A DNA stretch of 35,181 nt from positions 1-35,181 of the forward strand of contig NZ_MUKN01000040.1 of assembly GCF_001995175.1 (NCBI RefSeq), written 5' to 3'. The notes beneath the pieces were generated by a model. The model had not been told where the DNA came from, did not search any database, and saw only the letters and a program-made list of their open reading frames with translations. This document shows positions 1 through 8,961 of the stretch, piece by piece; position 1 is the first letter of the stretch, and every line of letters begins with the position of its first letter. Made by a program: the position numbers and the translations under genes. Origin of the DNA: Rathayibacter rhapontici. Its GTDB lineage: Bacteria; Actinomycetota; Actinomycetes; Actinomycetales; Microbacteriaceae.

Positions 1-821
1 CGGGGAGGCCCGGCCGCGCGCGCTCCCGCGGCGATGCCGGGGAGTCCGACGCGGTCGGCGAGGGGGGCGGAGCCGCGCGGTCCGAAGCGGTCGAGCCGGC
101 CGGCACCCGCTCCGGAGCCGCGGTGCAGGGCGCCGTCGAGGACGAGGCCGGCGCGGATCCCGCCGGCGAGGTAGAGCGTGCAGTGCGCGCCCGCCGCCGG
201 GAACGTGCCGGCCCAGAACTCGCCGACGGCCGCGGCCGACGCGTCGTCGTCGAGCAGCACGGGCAGGGCGCAGGCCTCCTCGAGCAGCGAGCGCAGCCCC
301 GCGGCCGCCCACTCCGCGCCCTGCGGGCCGGGCAGGCCGACGACGCGCTCGCCCGAGCGGTCGACGCCGCCGGGAGTGACGACACCGACGCCGACGACCC
401 GCTCGCGCTCGACGCCGAGCGCCTCGATCAGGAGGTCGATCCGCTCGGCGAAGCCGCGCACGAACGACTCCGGGCCCTCGTCGAGGACGCCGCGGGTGCG
501 GAGCCGCCCGACGACGGATCCGGCGAGATCCGCCACGATCGCGGTGGTCGAGTCGGCCTCGAGCTGGAGGCCCAGGGCGACCCGGGCCGACGGGACGAGG
601 GCGAGGAGCTCGCGCGGCTTGCCGCCCGTGGACTCGGAGCGGCCGGCGTCGGCGACGAGCCCTTCGGCGAGCAGCTGCCGCACCAGGATCGACACGGTGG
701 CCTGCGTCAGCCCGGTGACCTGGGCGAGCTCGACCCGGCTGATCGGACCGCGGGCGCGCACGAGGTCCAGCAGGGCCCCGCGGCTCGTCGCGGGGGAGCG
801 GGGCGCTCGCGTGGTCGCCAT
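1..821 (-). CDS. ROK-family transcriptional regulator, partial (C-terminus beyond window)
   Basis: The visible 273 residues start at an ATG (complement of 819-821) preceded by a GGAGG ribosome site. Residues about 15-60 form a winged helix-turn-helix (ISRVELAQVTGLTQATVSIL), followed by a ROK sugar-kinase-like fold with the VGVGVVTPGGVD and LLDDDASAAAVGEFWAG stretches. ROK repressors usually sense a sugar or sugar phosphate and control catabolic genes. The gene is divergent from the beta-mannosidase and shares a 98-bp regulatory gap with it, so control of that gene is the natural inference. The usual glycine-rich TGIGAG and zinc-ligand GEIGH motifs read as GGIRAG and GRLDR, so ligand or metal binding may differ from the family norm. 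The gene runs off the left edge, so the C-terminal Cys motif cannot be assessed. Confidence 0.85.
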   Translation of the reverse strand, partial: MATTRAPRSPATSRGALLDLVRARGPISRVELAQVTGLTQATVSILVRQLLAEGLVADAGRSESTGGKPRELLALVPSARVALGLQLEADSTTAIVADLAGSVVGRLRTRGVLDEGPESFVRGFAERIDLLIEALGVERERVVGVGVVTPGGVDRSGERVVGLPGPQGAEWAAAGLRSLLEEACALPVLLDDDASAAAVGEFWAGTFPAAGAHCTLYLAGGIRAGLVLDGALHRGSGAGAGRLDRFGPRGSAPLADRVGLPGIAAGARAAGPP

Positions 822-848
822 CGGCGCCTCCGTTCTGCTCGTGCGTCC

Positions 849-898
849 CTTGACGGTACTTCGTTAAGTCGTCTAAGAAAGTATCCGACACCGGATAC
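849..898 (+). promoter_or_regulatory. Divergent promoter/operator region of the beta-mannosidase
   Basis: A candidate sigma-70 promoter has -35 TTGACG (850-855) and -10 TCTAAG (872-877) with a 16-bp spacer. Two dyads overlap it. An imperfect one pairs CTTCGTTA (859-866) with TAAGAAAG (874-881). A perfect one pairs GTATCCG (881-887) with CGGATAC (892-898) around ACAC and would lie over the transcription start. The half-site ACTTCGTT (858-865) recurs at two other promoters in this locus. AGGAAG just before the ATG at 920 serves as ribosome site. The binding protein is not known; the adjacent ROK regulator is the first candidate. Confidence 0.6.
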
Positions 899-919
899 GA
901 CACCCGAGGCGAGGAAGCC

Positions 920-3360
920 ATGACCGTCATCCCCCTGCACGAGAACTGGACACTGCGGGCCCTGGAGGGCCCCGAGGCGCCCGAGCGGCCGACCGGGGAG
1001 GTGGCGGCGACCGTGCCCGGCTGCGTGCACACCGACCTCCTCGCCGCGGGGCTGATCCCCGATCCCTTCGACGGCGGCAACGAGTCGCGGCTGTCCTGGA
1101 TCGGGCGGACGGCCTGGGTCTACGAGACCCGCTTCACCTGGTCCGACGACGGCTCCGAGCGGCACGACCTCGTCGCCGAGGGGCTGGACACGGTCGCGAC
1201 CCTGCGTCTGAACGGCGACGAGATCGGACGCACGGAGAACCAGCACCGGTCGTACCGTTTCGACCTGCGGGAGGCCCTGGTCGAGGGCGAGAACCTGCTC
1301 TCGATCGAGTTCGCGGCTCCGGTCGTCGAGGCCGAGCGCCGCTCGATCGAGCACGGGCCGCGCCCGCACGTGAACCACCACCCCTACAACGCGCTGCGCA
1401 AGACCGCGAGCAACTTCGGCTGGGACTGGGGCGTCGACGTCGCCACCAGCGGCATCTGGCGGCCGATCGGCCTGGAGAGCTGGTCGGGCGTGCGGATCGC
1501 CGCCGTGCGTCCGCTCGTCGACGTCGACGGGACCGACGGCGTGCTGAGCGCGCACGTCGACCTCGAGTGGGCCGGGGCCTCCTCGGCGGAGGTGTCGGTC
1601 GCGGCGGGCGGAGCGGAGACGGCGGTCACCGTGGACGCGGGCGCGGCCGAGGCGGTGCTCGCCCTGCGGGTGCCGGACGTGGACGTCTGGTGGCCGCGCG
1701 GCTACGGCGAGCAGCCCCTCTACGACGTCGCCGTCGCCGGGGGCGACGAGTCGGTCTGGACGGGCCGGGTGGGCTTCCGCACCGTGCGAGTCGACACCAC
1801 TCCGGACGAGGACGGCTCGCCGTACCGCGTCGAGGTGAACGGCCGGACGGTGCAGATCCGCGGGGCGAACTGGATCCCGGACCACGCCTTCCTCACCGAG
1901 GTCGACCGGGACCGGTACGCGCGGCGGATCGCCGACGCGACCGAGGCGAACATGAACCTGCTGCGCGTCTGGGGCGGCGGGATCTACGAGTCGCACGACT
2001 TCTACGACCTCTGCGACGAGCAGGGCGTGCTGGTCTGGCAGGACTTCCTCTTCGCCTGCGCGGCCTACGCCGAGGAGGAGTGGCTCGCCGTCGAGGTCGA
2101 GCCGGAGGCGCGCGAGGCGGTCACCCGGCTGAGCGCCCACCCGTCGCTGATCATCTGGAACGGCAACAACGAGAACATCGTCGGCTACACCGACTGGGGC
2201 TGGCGCACGCGGCTCGCGGGCGCGACGTGGGGCAACGCCTACTACCGGCGCCTGCTCCCGGGGATCCTCGCCGAGCTCGACCCGACGCGGTTCTACTCGC
2301 CGGGCAGCCCGTACTCGTTCGACGACTACCTGCACCCCAACGATCCGGCCAACGGCACCGTGCACATCTGGGACGTCTGGAACACGCGCGACTACACCGC
2401 TACGCCGACTGGCGCCCGCGGTTCGTCTCGGAGTTCGGCTTCCAGGGCCCGCCCGCGTGGTCGACGCTCACGAGCGTCGTGCACGACGAGCCGCTCGAGC
2501 CCTACGGCGAGCAGATGCTCGTGCACCAGAAGGCGCACGAGGGCAATCTCAAGCTCGAGCGCGGACTCGCCGGGCACCTGCCCTCGCCGGTCTCGATCGA
2601 GGACTGGCACTGGGCGACCCAGCTGAACCAGGCGGCCGCGCTGCGCTTCGGCATCGAGCACTTCCGCTCGCTGTCGCCGCTGAACACCGGAGTCGTGGTG
2701 TGGCAGCTGAACGACGACTGGCCGGTCGTCTCGTGGGCGGCCGTCGACTTCCACGAGCACCGGAAGCCCCTCTGGTTCGCGCTGCGGGCGGCGTACGCGC
2801 CCCGGCTCGCGACGATCCAGCCCCGCGACGGCGGGCCGGCCGCGGTGCTGCTGAACGACACGGACGAGGCGTGGAGCGGCTCCGTCGTCGCCCGGCGCCT
2901 GCAGATGGACGGCACGGTGCTGGCCGAGGAGCGCTGGGACGCGGCGGTGCCGGCGCGCGGCGAGACGACGACTCCGCTGCCCGCCGCGATCACGGCCTTC
3001 GGCGACGTCGCGGGCGAGATCGTCAGCGTGCAGCCGGAGGGGTGGACGCGCGCGCTGCTGCACCCGGCCGAGGTCGTCGACCAGGCCCTGGACCCGTCGC
3101 CCCTCGAGGCGACCGCCGAGCGCTCCGGCGCGGACGTCGTCGTCACGGTCACGGCCCGCTCGCTGGCGCGCGACGTCACCCTGCTCGTCGACCGCGTCGA
3201 CGCGGGAGCCCGGGTGGACGAGGCCCTCGTCACCCTGCTGGCGGGGGAGTCCGCGCGCTTCACGATCTCGGGGGCCGCGGCCGACGCCGATCCGGACGCG
3301 TTCCTGGATCCGCTGGTCGTGCGCCACGCCGGCGGGCTGCACGCGGCGGTGCCGGCCTGA
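920..3360 (+). pseudogene. GH2 beta-mannosidase, one-base frameshift at about 2400
   Basis: With one base restored after 2400 the product is 813 residues, a normal length for GH2 beta-mannosidase. The enzyme removes non-reducing-end beta-mannose from manno-oligosaccharides, here probably in the cytoplasm since no signal peptide is seen. N-terminal jelly-roll motifs (VPGCVHTDL, ESRLSWIGR, SNFGWDWGVDV) precede the TIM barrel with RGANWIPDHAF and LLRVWGGGIYESHDFYD. The acid/base Glu is residue 418 in WNGNNEN and the nucleophile is Glu 505 (corrected numbering) in FVSEFGFQG. The frame breaks between them: HIWDVWNTRDYTA is read in one frame and YADWRPRFVSEFGF in the next. As written, translation ends at 2626 without the nucleophile. 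Both halves look well conserved, so the lesion is recent or a sequencing error. The LacI-like gene overlaps its stop. Confidence 0.88.
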
Positions 3361-4214
3361 GCGCCGGCGGGGCGGCGCGCCTCCCGATCGTCGGGATCGT
3401 CGTGCGCCGCCCGCCGCGCGAGCACGGCGGCGACCCGTTCTTCGCCGAGCTGATCGCCGGGATGGAGGACGTCCTGGTGCCGGGCGGCGGGGGCGTGCTG
3501 CTGCAGGTCGCGCACGACCAGGCCGCGGAGCTCGCGGTCCTCGAGCGCTGGGCCGCGCATCCGCGCGTCGCAGGAGCGGTGCTCGGCGACCCGGTCGAGG
3601 ACGATCCGCGGCCGGAGCGGGCGCGGGAGCTCGGGCTGCCCGTCCTCGTGCTCGGCGGGCGGGCCGGAGGCGGCACCGTCCCGTCGATCCCCGTCGACAA
3701 CGCGACGCCGATGCTCGAGGCGATGGCGGCGCTCGTCGCGCTCGGGCACCGGCGGATCGGCCGGGTGTCCGGTCCGCTCCGGCTCGGGCACACCCGCGAG
3801 CGCGGCGACGCGTTCGAGAGGGGGCTGCGGGTGGCCGGGCTGACGGGCCGCTCGGTCGAGAGCGACTACTCCGCACGGTCGGGGGAGGCGGCGACCCGGG
3901 CGCTGCTCGCGGACGACGAGCGCCCGACCGCGATCGTCGTCGACAACGACCTGGCGGCCCTCGGCGCTCTGGCCGCCGCGCGGGCCCTCGGGGTCGCCGT
4001 GCCGCGCGAGCTCTCGCTGCTCGCCTGGGACGACTCCGAGCTGTGCCGTCTGGCCGATCCTCCGCTCTCGGTGATGAGCCGTGACGTGCACGGGCTGGGC
4101 GTGCTCACGGCGGAGGCGCTGCTCGCCGTGATCGACGGCGCACCGCCGCCCGAGCGCTCTCCGGAGCGCCCGCGACTCGTGCTGCGCGGCACCACCGCGC
4201 CCCGCCGGGGCTGA
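3357..4214 (+). CDS. LacI/GalR-type ligand-binding protein lacking the helix-turn-helix
   Basis: About 285 residues match the periplasmic-binding-like sensor half of LacI regulators: first strand PIVGIVVRRP, then DPFFAELIAGMEDVL, ALVALGHRRIGRVSGP, PTAIVVDNDLAALGAL, LLAWDDSELCRLADPPLSV and a C-terminal RLVLRGT. The canonical N-terminal DNA-binding helix-turn-helix and hinge helix are absent: upstream sequence in this frame is the antiparallel-free shadow of the mannosidase end. No ATG, GTG or TTG lies before the first strand. The best start is CTG at 3357 (CTGAGCGCC), which overlaps the mannosidase stop by four bases; GTG at 3402 would delete the first strand. It may be a truncated repressor or a sugar sensor acting through a partner. 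It is translationally coupled to the mannosidase. The family is clear; the start and function are not. Confidence 0.7.
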   Translation: MSAGGAARLPIVGIVVRRPPREHGGDPFFAELIAGMEDVLVPGGGGVLLQVAHDQAAELAVLERWAAHPRVAGAVLGDPVEDDPRPERARELGLPVLVLGGRAGGGTVPSIPVDNATPMLEAMAALVALGHRRIGRVSGPLRLGHTRERGDAFERGLRVAGLTGRSVESDYSARSGEAATRALLADDERPTAIVVDNDLAALGALAAARALGVAVPRELSLLAWDDSELCRLADPPLSVMSRDVHGLGVLTAEALLAVIDGAPPPERSPERPRLVLRGTTAPRRG

Positions 4215-4281
4215 TCCCCGCCGATCCGCGGGCCTCCGCGCCCTCGGGGAAGAGCGCTCTCACGAGTTGCTCCCCCATCTG

Positions 4282-4310
4282 TTGACCACTTAGTTCAGTC
4301 ATGTAACAAT
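4282..4310 (+). promoter_or_regulatory. Promoter of the ABC transporter operon
   Basis: TTGACC (4282-4287) and TAACAA (4304-4309) are 16 bp apart and form a good sigma-70 match in an AT-richer patch of the 173-bp gap 4215-4387. The spacer begins with ACTTAGTT (4288-4295), the same ACTTNGTT half-site seen at the mannosidase and beta-galactosidase promoters. The rest of the gap shows nothing else convincing. The transcript would carry a leader of about 70 bases. Confidence 0.6.
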
Positions 4311-4387
4311 GCTCGGGCGGCGCTCGCCGCACACAGCTCCGTCACCGTCGACAGCCCTGCGTTGCCGACGCCAGGAAAGGATCAACG

Positions 4388-6082
4388 ATGTTCCTTCGCG
4401 TTCGAGAAGGCCGACGCCTGCGCGTCCTCGCCGCTGCCGCCGCCACCGCGGCGTCCGCCCTCCTGCTCTCCGGCTGCACCGGGGGAGCGAGCTCCTCCGG
4501 CACCTCGTCGGCCGACACCCTCGTCGCCTACACCGGTCAGGCCGGCGACTACCAGATCAACTTCAACCCCTACTCGCCCTCCAAGATCGGCGGGCTCGGC
4601 ACCATCTACGAGTCGCTGTTCTTCGTCACGAACATCAACTCCGACCCCTACGTCCCGCTGCTGGGCACCGAGTACACCTGGAACGCCGAGGGCACGCAGC
4701 TCGACGTGACGCTGCGCGACGACGTGACCTGGAGCGACGGAGAGGCGTTCACCGCCGAGGACGTCGTCTTCACCTTCGAGATGCTGGTCGAGAACCCGTC
4801 GCTGAACACCGGCGGCTTCGACGGCGTGGTCACGGCCACCGACGACACCCACGTGAGCATCACCTGGGACCACCCGGCCTTCGTCACCGGACCCACGGTC
4901 CTCGGCCGCACGCCGATCGTCCCCGAGCACCTGTGGGCCGACGTCGACCCGGTGACCGATGTCGTCGCGGAGCCGGTCGGCACCGGCCCCTACCTCCTCG
5001 CCGACTTCAAGGCGCAGGCCTTCACCCTCGGCGTCAACGAGGACTACTGGGACGGCGCTCCCGCCGTCAAGGCGATCCGCTTCCTCTCGCTCTCGGGCAA
5101 CACCGCCGGAGTCGACGCCCTCGCCGCCGGCACCATCGACTGGCAGACGGGGCCCGTTCCGGACATCGAGAACGTCGCGAAGAACTACCCCGGCTACGAG
5201 GCCATCACGGTCCCGCAGAACCAGGTCGCCCTGCTCAGCTGCGCGAACGTCGACCTCGGCTGCGTCGGCCCGCAGACCGATCCGGCCGTCCGCCAGGCGA
5301 TCTACTACGCGCTGAACCGCGACCAGATCAACTCCCTCGCGTTCCAGAACACCGCCAGCGAGGTCTCGCCGACCTTCGTCCTGACCGACTCGCAGGCCGA
5401 GTCGATCTCGACCGCGGTCACCGAGCCGGTCGCCCCCAGCTCGCCGGACCTCGACCGCGCGACGGCCCTCCTCGAGGAGGCCGGCTACGCGAAGGGCGGC
5501 GACGGGATCTACGCCAAGGACGGCGTGCCGCTGAAGCTGACCATCGAGGTCGTCACCGGCTGGACCGACTACATCACCGCGATCGACACGATGGCCCAGC
5601 AGCTCGGCGACGCCGGCATCGCGGTCACCGCGTCGCAGTCCTCGTGGAACGAGTGGACGGACAAGAAGAGCAAGGGCAACTACCAGCTCGCGATCGACTC
5701 GCTCGGCCAGGGCCCCGCCTCCGACCCGTACTACCTCTACAACAACTTCTTCACCACGGCGAACACCGCTCCCGTCGGTGAGGCGGCTCCCATCAACGTG
5801 GCCCGCTACAGCGACCCCGAGGTCGACGCGGCCGTCGAGGCGCTGACCGCCACCAGCCCGGACGACACCGCCGCCCGCCAGGCGCAGTTCGACATCATCC
5901 AGGCGAAGATCGTCGCCGACATGCCCTACATCCCGGTCATGACCGGAGGGACCACCTCGGAGTACAACGCCGCGAAGTTCGACGGCTGGCCCACCGAGGA
6001 CGACCTCTACGCCTTCCCCGCGATCTGGGCGTCGCCGGACAACGCGCAGATCTTCAAGAACCTGACCCCCACCGGCGAGTGA
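4388..6082 (+). CDS. ABC transporter substrate-binding lipoprotein, family 5 (oligopeptide/oligosaccharide type)
   Basis: The 564-residue protein has a lipoprotein signal: basic N-terminus, hydrophobic Ala/Leu stretch and lipobox LSGC with Cys 30 as the lipid anchor, followed by a Ser/Gly linker. The mature part is an SBP_bac_5 (DppA/OppA-like) fold, with GTIYESLFFV, VTLRDDVTWSDGEAFTAEDVVFTFE, VGTGPYLL and AVRQAIYYALNRDQI in the usual order, at normal length. It captures substrate outside the membrane for the permeases encoded next. A strong AGGAAAGG ribosome site precedes the ATG. Family 5 binders carry peptides but also oligosaccharides; Thermotoga manno-oligosaccharide binders belong to it. 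The flanking mannosidase and galactosidases make a manno- or galacto-oligosaccharide the likelier ligand here. That assignment is inferred from context only. Confidence 0.88.
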   Translation: MFLRVREGRRLRVLAAAAATAASALLLSGCTGGASSSGTSSADTLVAYTGQAGDYQINFNPYSPSKIGGLGTIYESLFFVTNINSDPYVPLLGTEYTWNAEGTQLDVTLRDDVTWSDGEAFTAEDVVFTFEMLVENPSLNTGGFDGVVTATDDTHVSITWDHPAFVTGPTVLGRTPIVPEHLWADVDPVTDVVAEPVGTGPYLLADFKAQAFTLGVNEDYWDGAPAVKAIRFLSLSGNTAGVDALAAGTIDWQTGPVPDIENVAKNYPGYEAITVPQNQVALLSCANVDLGCVGPQTDPAVRQAIYYALNRDQINSLAFQNTASEVSPTFVLTDSQAESISTAVTEPVAPSSPDLDRATALLEEAGYAKGGDGIYAKDGVPLKLTIEVVTGWTDYITAIDTMAQQLGDAGIAVTASQSSWNEWTDKKSKGNYQLAIDSLGQGPASDPYYLYNNFFTTANTAPVGEAAPINVARYSDPEVDAAVEALTATSPDDTAARQAQFDIIQAKIVADMPYIPVMTGGTTSEYNAAKFDGWPTEDDLYAFPAIWASPDNAQIFKNLTPTGE

Positions 6083-6089
6083 GCCGCGC

Positions 6090-7079
6090 GTGAACTACTA
6101 CCTGCGCAAACTCGGGTTCTACCTGATCGCGCTGTGGGCGGCGCTGACGATCAACTTCGTCATCCCGCGCCTGCTGCCCGGGAACCCGGTCGACATCCTG
6201 CTCGCCAAGCTCCAGCAGCGCGGCGGCATCGTGAGCGCCGAGACCCGCCAGGCCTACGAGCTGCTGCTCGGAGGGAACACCTCCGAGCCGCTGATCTCGC
6301 AGTACTGGAGCTACCTGGTCAACGTGTTCCGCGGCGACCTGGGCGTCTCGGTCTCGTACTTCCCCGCTCCGGTCAGCGAGGTCATCGGGACCTCGCTGCC
6401 CTGGACGATCGTGCTGGTGGGGGTGGCGACGGTCATCGCGACGGTGATCGGAGTCGCCCTCGGCGCGATCGTCGGCTGGAAGCCCGGGACCTGGCTCGAC
6501 TCGCTCGTGCCGGCCACGACGCTCCTCGCTGCGGTGCCGTACTTCTGGCTCGCGCTGATCCTCGTCTACGTGTTCGCGACCACGCTCCGGATGTTCCCCT
6601 CGCAGGGCGGCTACGACGTGGTGCTGGACCCCGGCTGGAACGGGGAGTTCCTGCTCTCGGCGATCCAGTACGGACTGCTGCCGGCGGCGACGATCGTGAT
6701 CGCCTCCCTCGGCGGCTGGCTGCTGGGGATGCGCAACATGATGGTGTCGACGCTGTCCGAGGACTACATCCTCACCGCGCAGGCGAAGGGACTCTCGCAG
6801 GGGAAGATCCTCCGCTCCTACGCGGCCCGCAACGCGGTGCTGCCCTCGGTGGCCGGCTTCGCGATCTCGCTGGGCTTCGTGGTCTCGGGCTCGATCGTCA
6901 CCGAGCAGGTGTTCTCGTACCCCGGCATCGGATCGAAGCTGCTCTCGGCGGTCACCAACAACGACTACGCGCTGATGCAGGGGATCTTCCTCTTCATCAC
7001 GCTGGCCGTGCTCGGCGCGAACCTCGTCGTCGACCTCTTCTACGGGATCATCGATCCCCGGACCCGAGCGCGGAGCTGA
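6090..7079 (+). CDS. ABC transporter permease, DppB/OppB type
   Basis: The 329-residue integral membrane protein starts at GTG seven bases after the binding-protein stop. It begins MNYYLRKLGFYLIALWAA, the N-terminal membrane segment typical of DppB, followed by the FVIPRLLPGNPVDILL motif, an extracytoplasmic loop and further membrane segments. The ATPase-docking EAA loop is visible as DYILTAQAKGLSQGKILRSYAARNAVLP, about residues 225-255. The end (DLFYGIIDPRTRARS) is standard. It forms half of the membrane channel with the next gene. No disruption is seen. Confidence 0.9.
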   Translation: MNYYLRKLGFYLIALWAALTINFVIPRLLPGNPVDILLAKLQQRGGIVSAETRQAYELLLGGNTSEPLISQYWSYLVNVFRGDLGVSVSYFPAPVSEVIGTSLPWTIVLVGVATVIATVIGVALGAIVGWKPGTWLDSLVPATTLLAAVPYFWLALILVYVFATTLRMFPSQGGYDVVLDPGWNGEFLLSAIQYGLLPAATIVIASLGGWLLGMRNMMVSTLSEDYILTAQAKGLSQGKILRSYAARNAVLPSVAGFAISLGFVVSGSIVTEQVFSYPGIGSKLLSAVTNNDYALMQGIFLFITLAVLGANLVVDLFYGIIDPRTRARS

Positions 7080-7084
7080 CGCCG

Positions 7085-8098
7085 ATGACGAACCTCGCCC
7101 CCTCCTCCGACACGGTCGTCGTCGACGCGACCGAGCAGCTCGCGACCGTCGAGGCGTCGAAGGGCCGTCCCCCGCGGCCGGCCTGGCGGATGATGCTGCC
7201 GACGCCCACCCCGTGGCTGATCATCGGGCTCGCCCTGGTGCTCGGTGTGGCCCTGTTCGGCCTCGTCGGCCCGCTCCTCGTGAGCGACCCGACGACGATC
7301 CGCGACATCGGCCTGACCGGGCCGTCGGCCGAGCACTGGCTCGGCACGACCCAGACCGGCCAGGACGTGCTCGCCCAGCTCGCGTTCGCCACCCGCGGCT
7401 CGCTCGAGATCGGACTGATCGTGGGGATCCTCGCGACGGCGCTCTCGGCCTTCTTCGGGATCCTCGGCGCGTACCTCGGCGGCATCGTCGACGAAGCGTT
7501 CTCGCTCTTCTCGAACGTGTTCCTGGTGATCCCCGGACTGCCGCTGGTGATCGTCATCTCGGGCTTCGTGCCCCAGGAGCAGCGCGGTCTCTGGACCATC
7601 GGCGTGGTGCTGGCCATCACGAGCTGGGCCGGATCCGCGCGGGTCCTGCGGGCGCAGACCCTGTCGATCCGGAGTCGCGACTACGTCTCGGCGTCGAAGG
7701 TCGCGGGGGAGCGCGCCTGGCGCGTGATCGCCGTCGAGATCCTGCCGAACCTGCTGCCGGTGCTCGCGTCGCAGTTCGTCTTCGCGGTGATCGCGGCGAT
7801 CCTCGGCGAGGCGGGCCTGTCCTTCCTCGGACTCGGAGCGTCCAACTCGTCGACGCTGGGCACGATGCTCTTCTACGCCCAGAACGGCTTCGCACTGCCG
7901 CTCGGAGCCTGGTGGTGGTTCGGCCCTCCCGGCCTGATCATCGCGCTGTTCGGCATGGGCCTCTCGCTGGTCAACTTCTCGATCGACGAGATCATCAACC
8001 CGCGGCTCAAGAACGTCCGCCTGCACGCCCGTCGCGCCCGCGCGGCGGCGAAGGCCGAGCGCTCGGGAGCCCGCACCGCGCGAAGGAGCGCCGCATGA
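7085..8098 (+). CDS. ABC transporter permease, DppC/OppC type
   Basis: The 337-residue permease starts at ATG 7085, five bases after the DppB-like stop. A cytoplasmic N-terminus of about 40 residues leads to the first membrane helix (PWLIIGLALVLGVALFGLVG). The DppC hallmark LGTTQTGQDVLAQLAFATRGSL follows, then the EAA loop near SRDYVSASKVAGERAWRV and the final SIDEIINPRLK motif. Its stop overlaps the next ATG by four bases (ATGA), which indicates translational coupling with the ATPase gene. It is the partner of the preceding permease. Confidence 0.9.
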   Translation: MTNLAPSSDTVVVDATEQLATVEASKGRPPRPAWRMMLPTPTPWLIIGLALVLGVALFGLVGPLLVSDPTTIRDIGLTGPSAEHWLGTTQTGQDVLAQLAFATRGSLEIGLIVGILATALSAFFGILGAYLGGIVDEAFSLFSNVFLVIPGLPLVIVISGFVPQEQRGLWTIGVVLAITSWAGSARVLRAQTLSIRSRDYVSASKVAGERAWRVIAVEILPNLLPVLASQFVFAVIAAILGEAGLSFLGLGASNSSTLGTMLFYAQNGFALPLGAWWWFGPPGLIIALFGMGLSLVNFSIDEIINPRLKNVRLHARRARAAAKAERSGARTARRSAA

Positions 8099-8961
8099 CC
8101 CGCACCGTGCTCGAGGTCGAGGACCTCGGCGTCGTCTACGAGGTGGAGTCGCCGGTCACGGCGGTCCGCGGCGCCACCTTCCGGCTGGGCGAGGGAGAGA
8201 TCCTGGGTCTCGCCGGGGAGTCCGGCTGCGGCAAGACGACCCTCGCCTACGCGGTCAACCGGCTGCACAAGCCGCCGGCGCGCATCGCCTCGGGCCGGGT
8301 GGTGTTCCACGACCGCGACGGCACCTCCACCGACCTGCTCGAACTCGGCGACGACGGGATGCGGGCGTTCCGCTGGTCGAAGCTGTCGATGGTGTTCCAG
8401 GGGGCGATGAACGCGCTCAACCCGGTCACCTCGGTGCGGGCGCAGCTCGACGACGTCCTGGTCGCGCACCGGCCGGGGCTGTCGCGGAAGGAGCGGAAGG
8501 AGCGGGCGGCCGACGTCCTGCGCCGCGTGGGCGTGGATCCGGTGCGGCTCACCTCGTACCCGCACGAGCTCTCGGGCGGCATGCGGCAGCGGGTGATGAT
8601 CGCGATGGCGATGATCCTCGAGCCGCAGGTGATGATCATGGACGAGCCGACCACCGCGCTCGACGTCGTGGTGCAGCGCGACATCCTCCGCGAGATCGTG
8701 CGCCTGCGCGACGAGCTGGGCTTCGCGGTGATCTTCATCACGCACGACCTGCCGCTGCTGCTCGAGATCAGCGACCGCATCGCGGTGATGCTGCGCGGCG
8801 AGATCGTGGAGCTGGCGAGCGCGGAGCAGATCTACCGCGCCCCCGAGCACCCCTACACCCGCAAGCTGCTCGGCTCGTTCCCGAGCCTCAGCGGCTCGCG
8901 CGGGGCCTTCATCCGCTCGGGGGAGCACCCCGACGCCGTTCTCGAGGAGGACATCGCATGA
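8095..8961 (+). CDS. ABC transporter ATP-binding protein, DppD/OppD type
   Basis: The 288-residue ATPase has Walker A GESGCGKT (residues 41-48), Q-loop VFQGAMNALNPV, signature LSGGM (159-163), Walker B MDEP with Asp 183 and Glu 184, and the switch His in ITHDLP. It powers import through the two permeases. It is shorter than typical DppD proteins (about 320-330): it stops soon after the APEHPYTRKLLGSFPSL element and lacks the Cys-rich C-terminal extension, whose cysteines bind an iron-sulfur cluster in some homologues. It overlaps both neighbours by four bases. Confidence 0.9.
   Translation: MTRTVLEVEDLGVVYEVESPVTAVRGATFRLGEGEILGLAGESGCGKTTLAYAVNRLHKPPARIASGRVVFHDRDGTSTDLLELGDDGMRAFRWSKLSMVFQGAMNALNPVTSVRAQLDDVLVAHRPGLSRKERKERAADVLRRVGVDPVRLTSYPHELSGGMRQRVMIAMAMILEPQVMIMDEPTTALDVVVQRDILREIVRLRDELGFAVIFITHDLPLLLEISDRIAVMLRGEIVELASAEQIYRAPEHPYTRKLLGSFPSLSGSRGAFIRSGEHPDAVLEEDIA

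Noticed and set aside
2457..3356. N-terminal extension of the LacI-like protein into the mannosidase
   Set aside because: The upstream part of the frame is an Arg/Ala-rich shadow of the mannosidase and contains no helix-turn-helix.
8842..8961. Possible truncation of the DppD-like ATPase
   Set aside because: All nucleotide-binding motifs are present and the stop overlaps the next start in the usual ATGA form. The short C-terminus seems natural.
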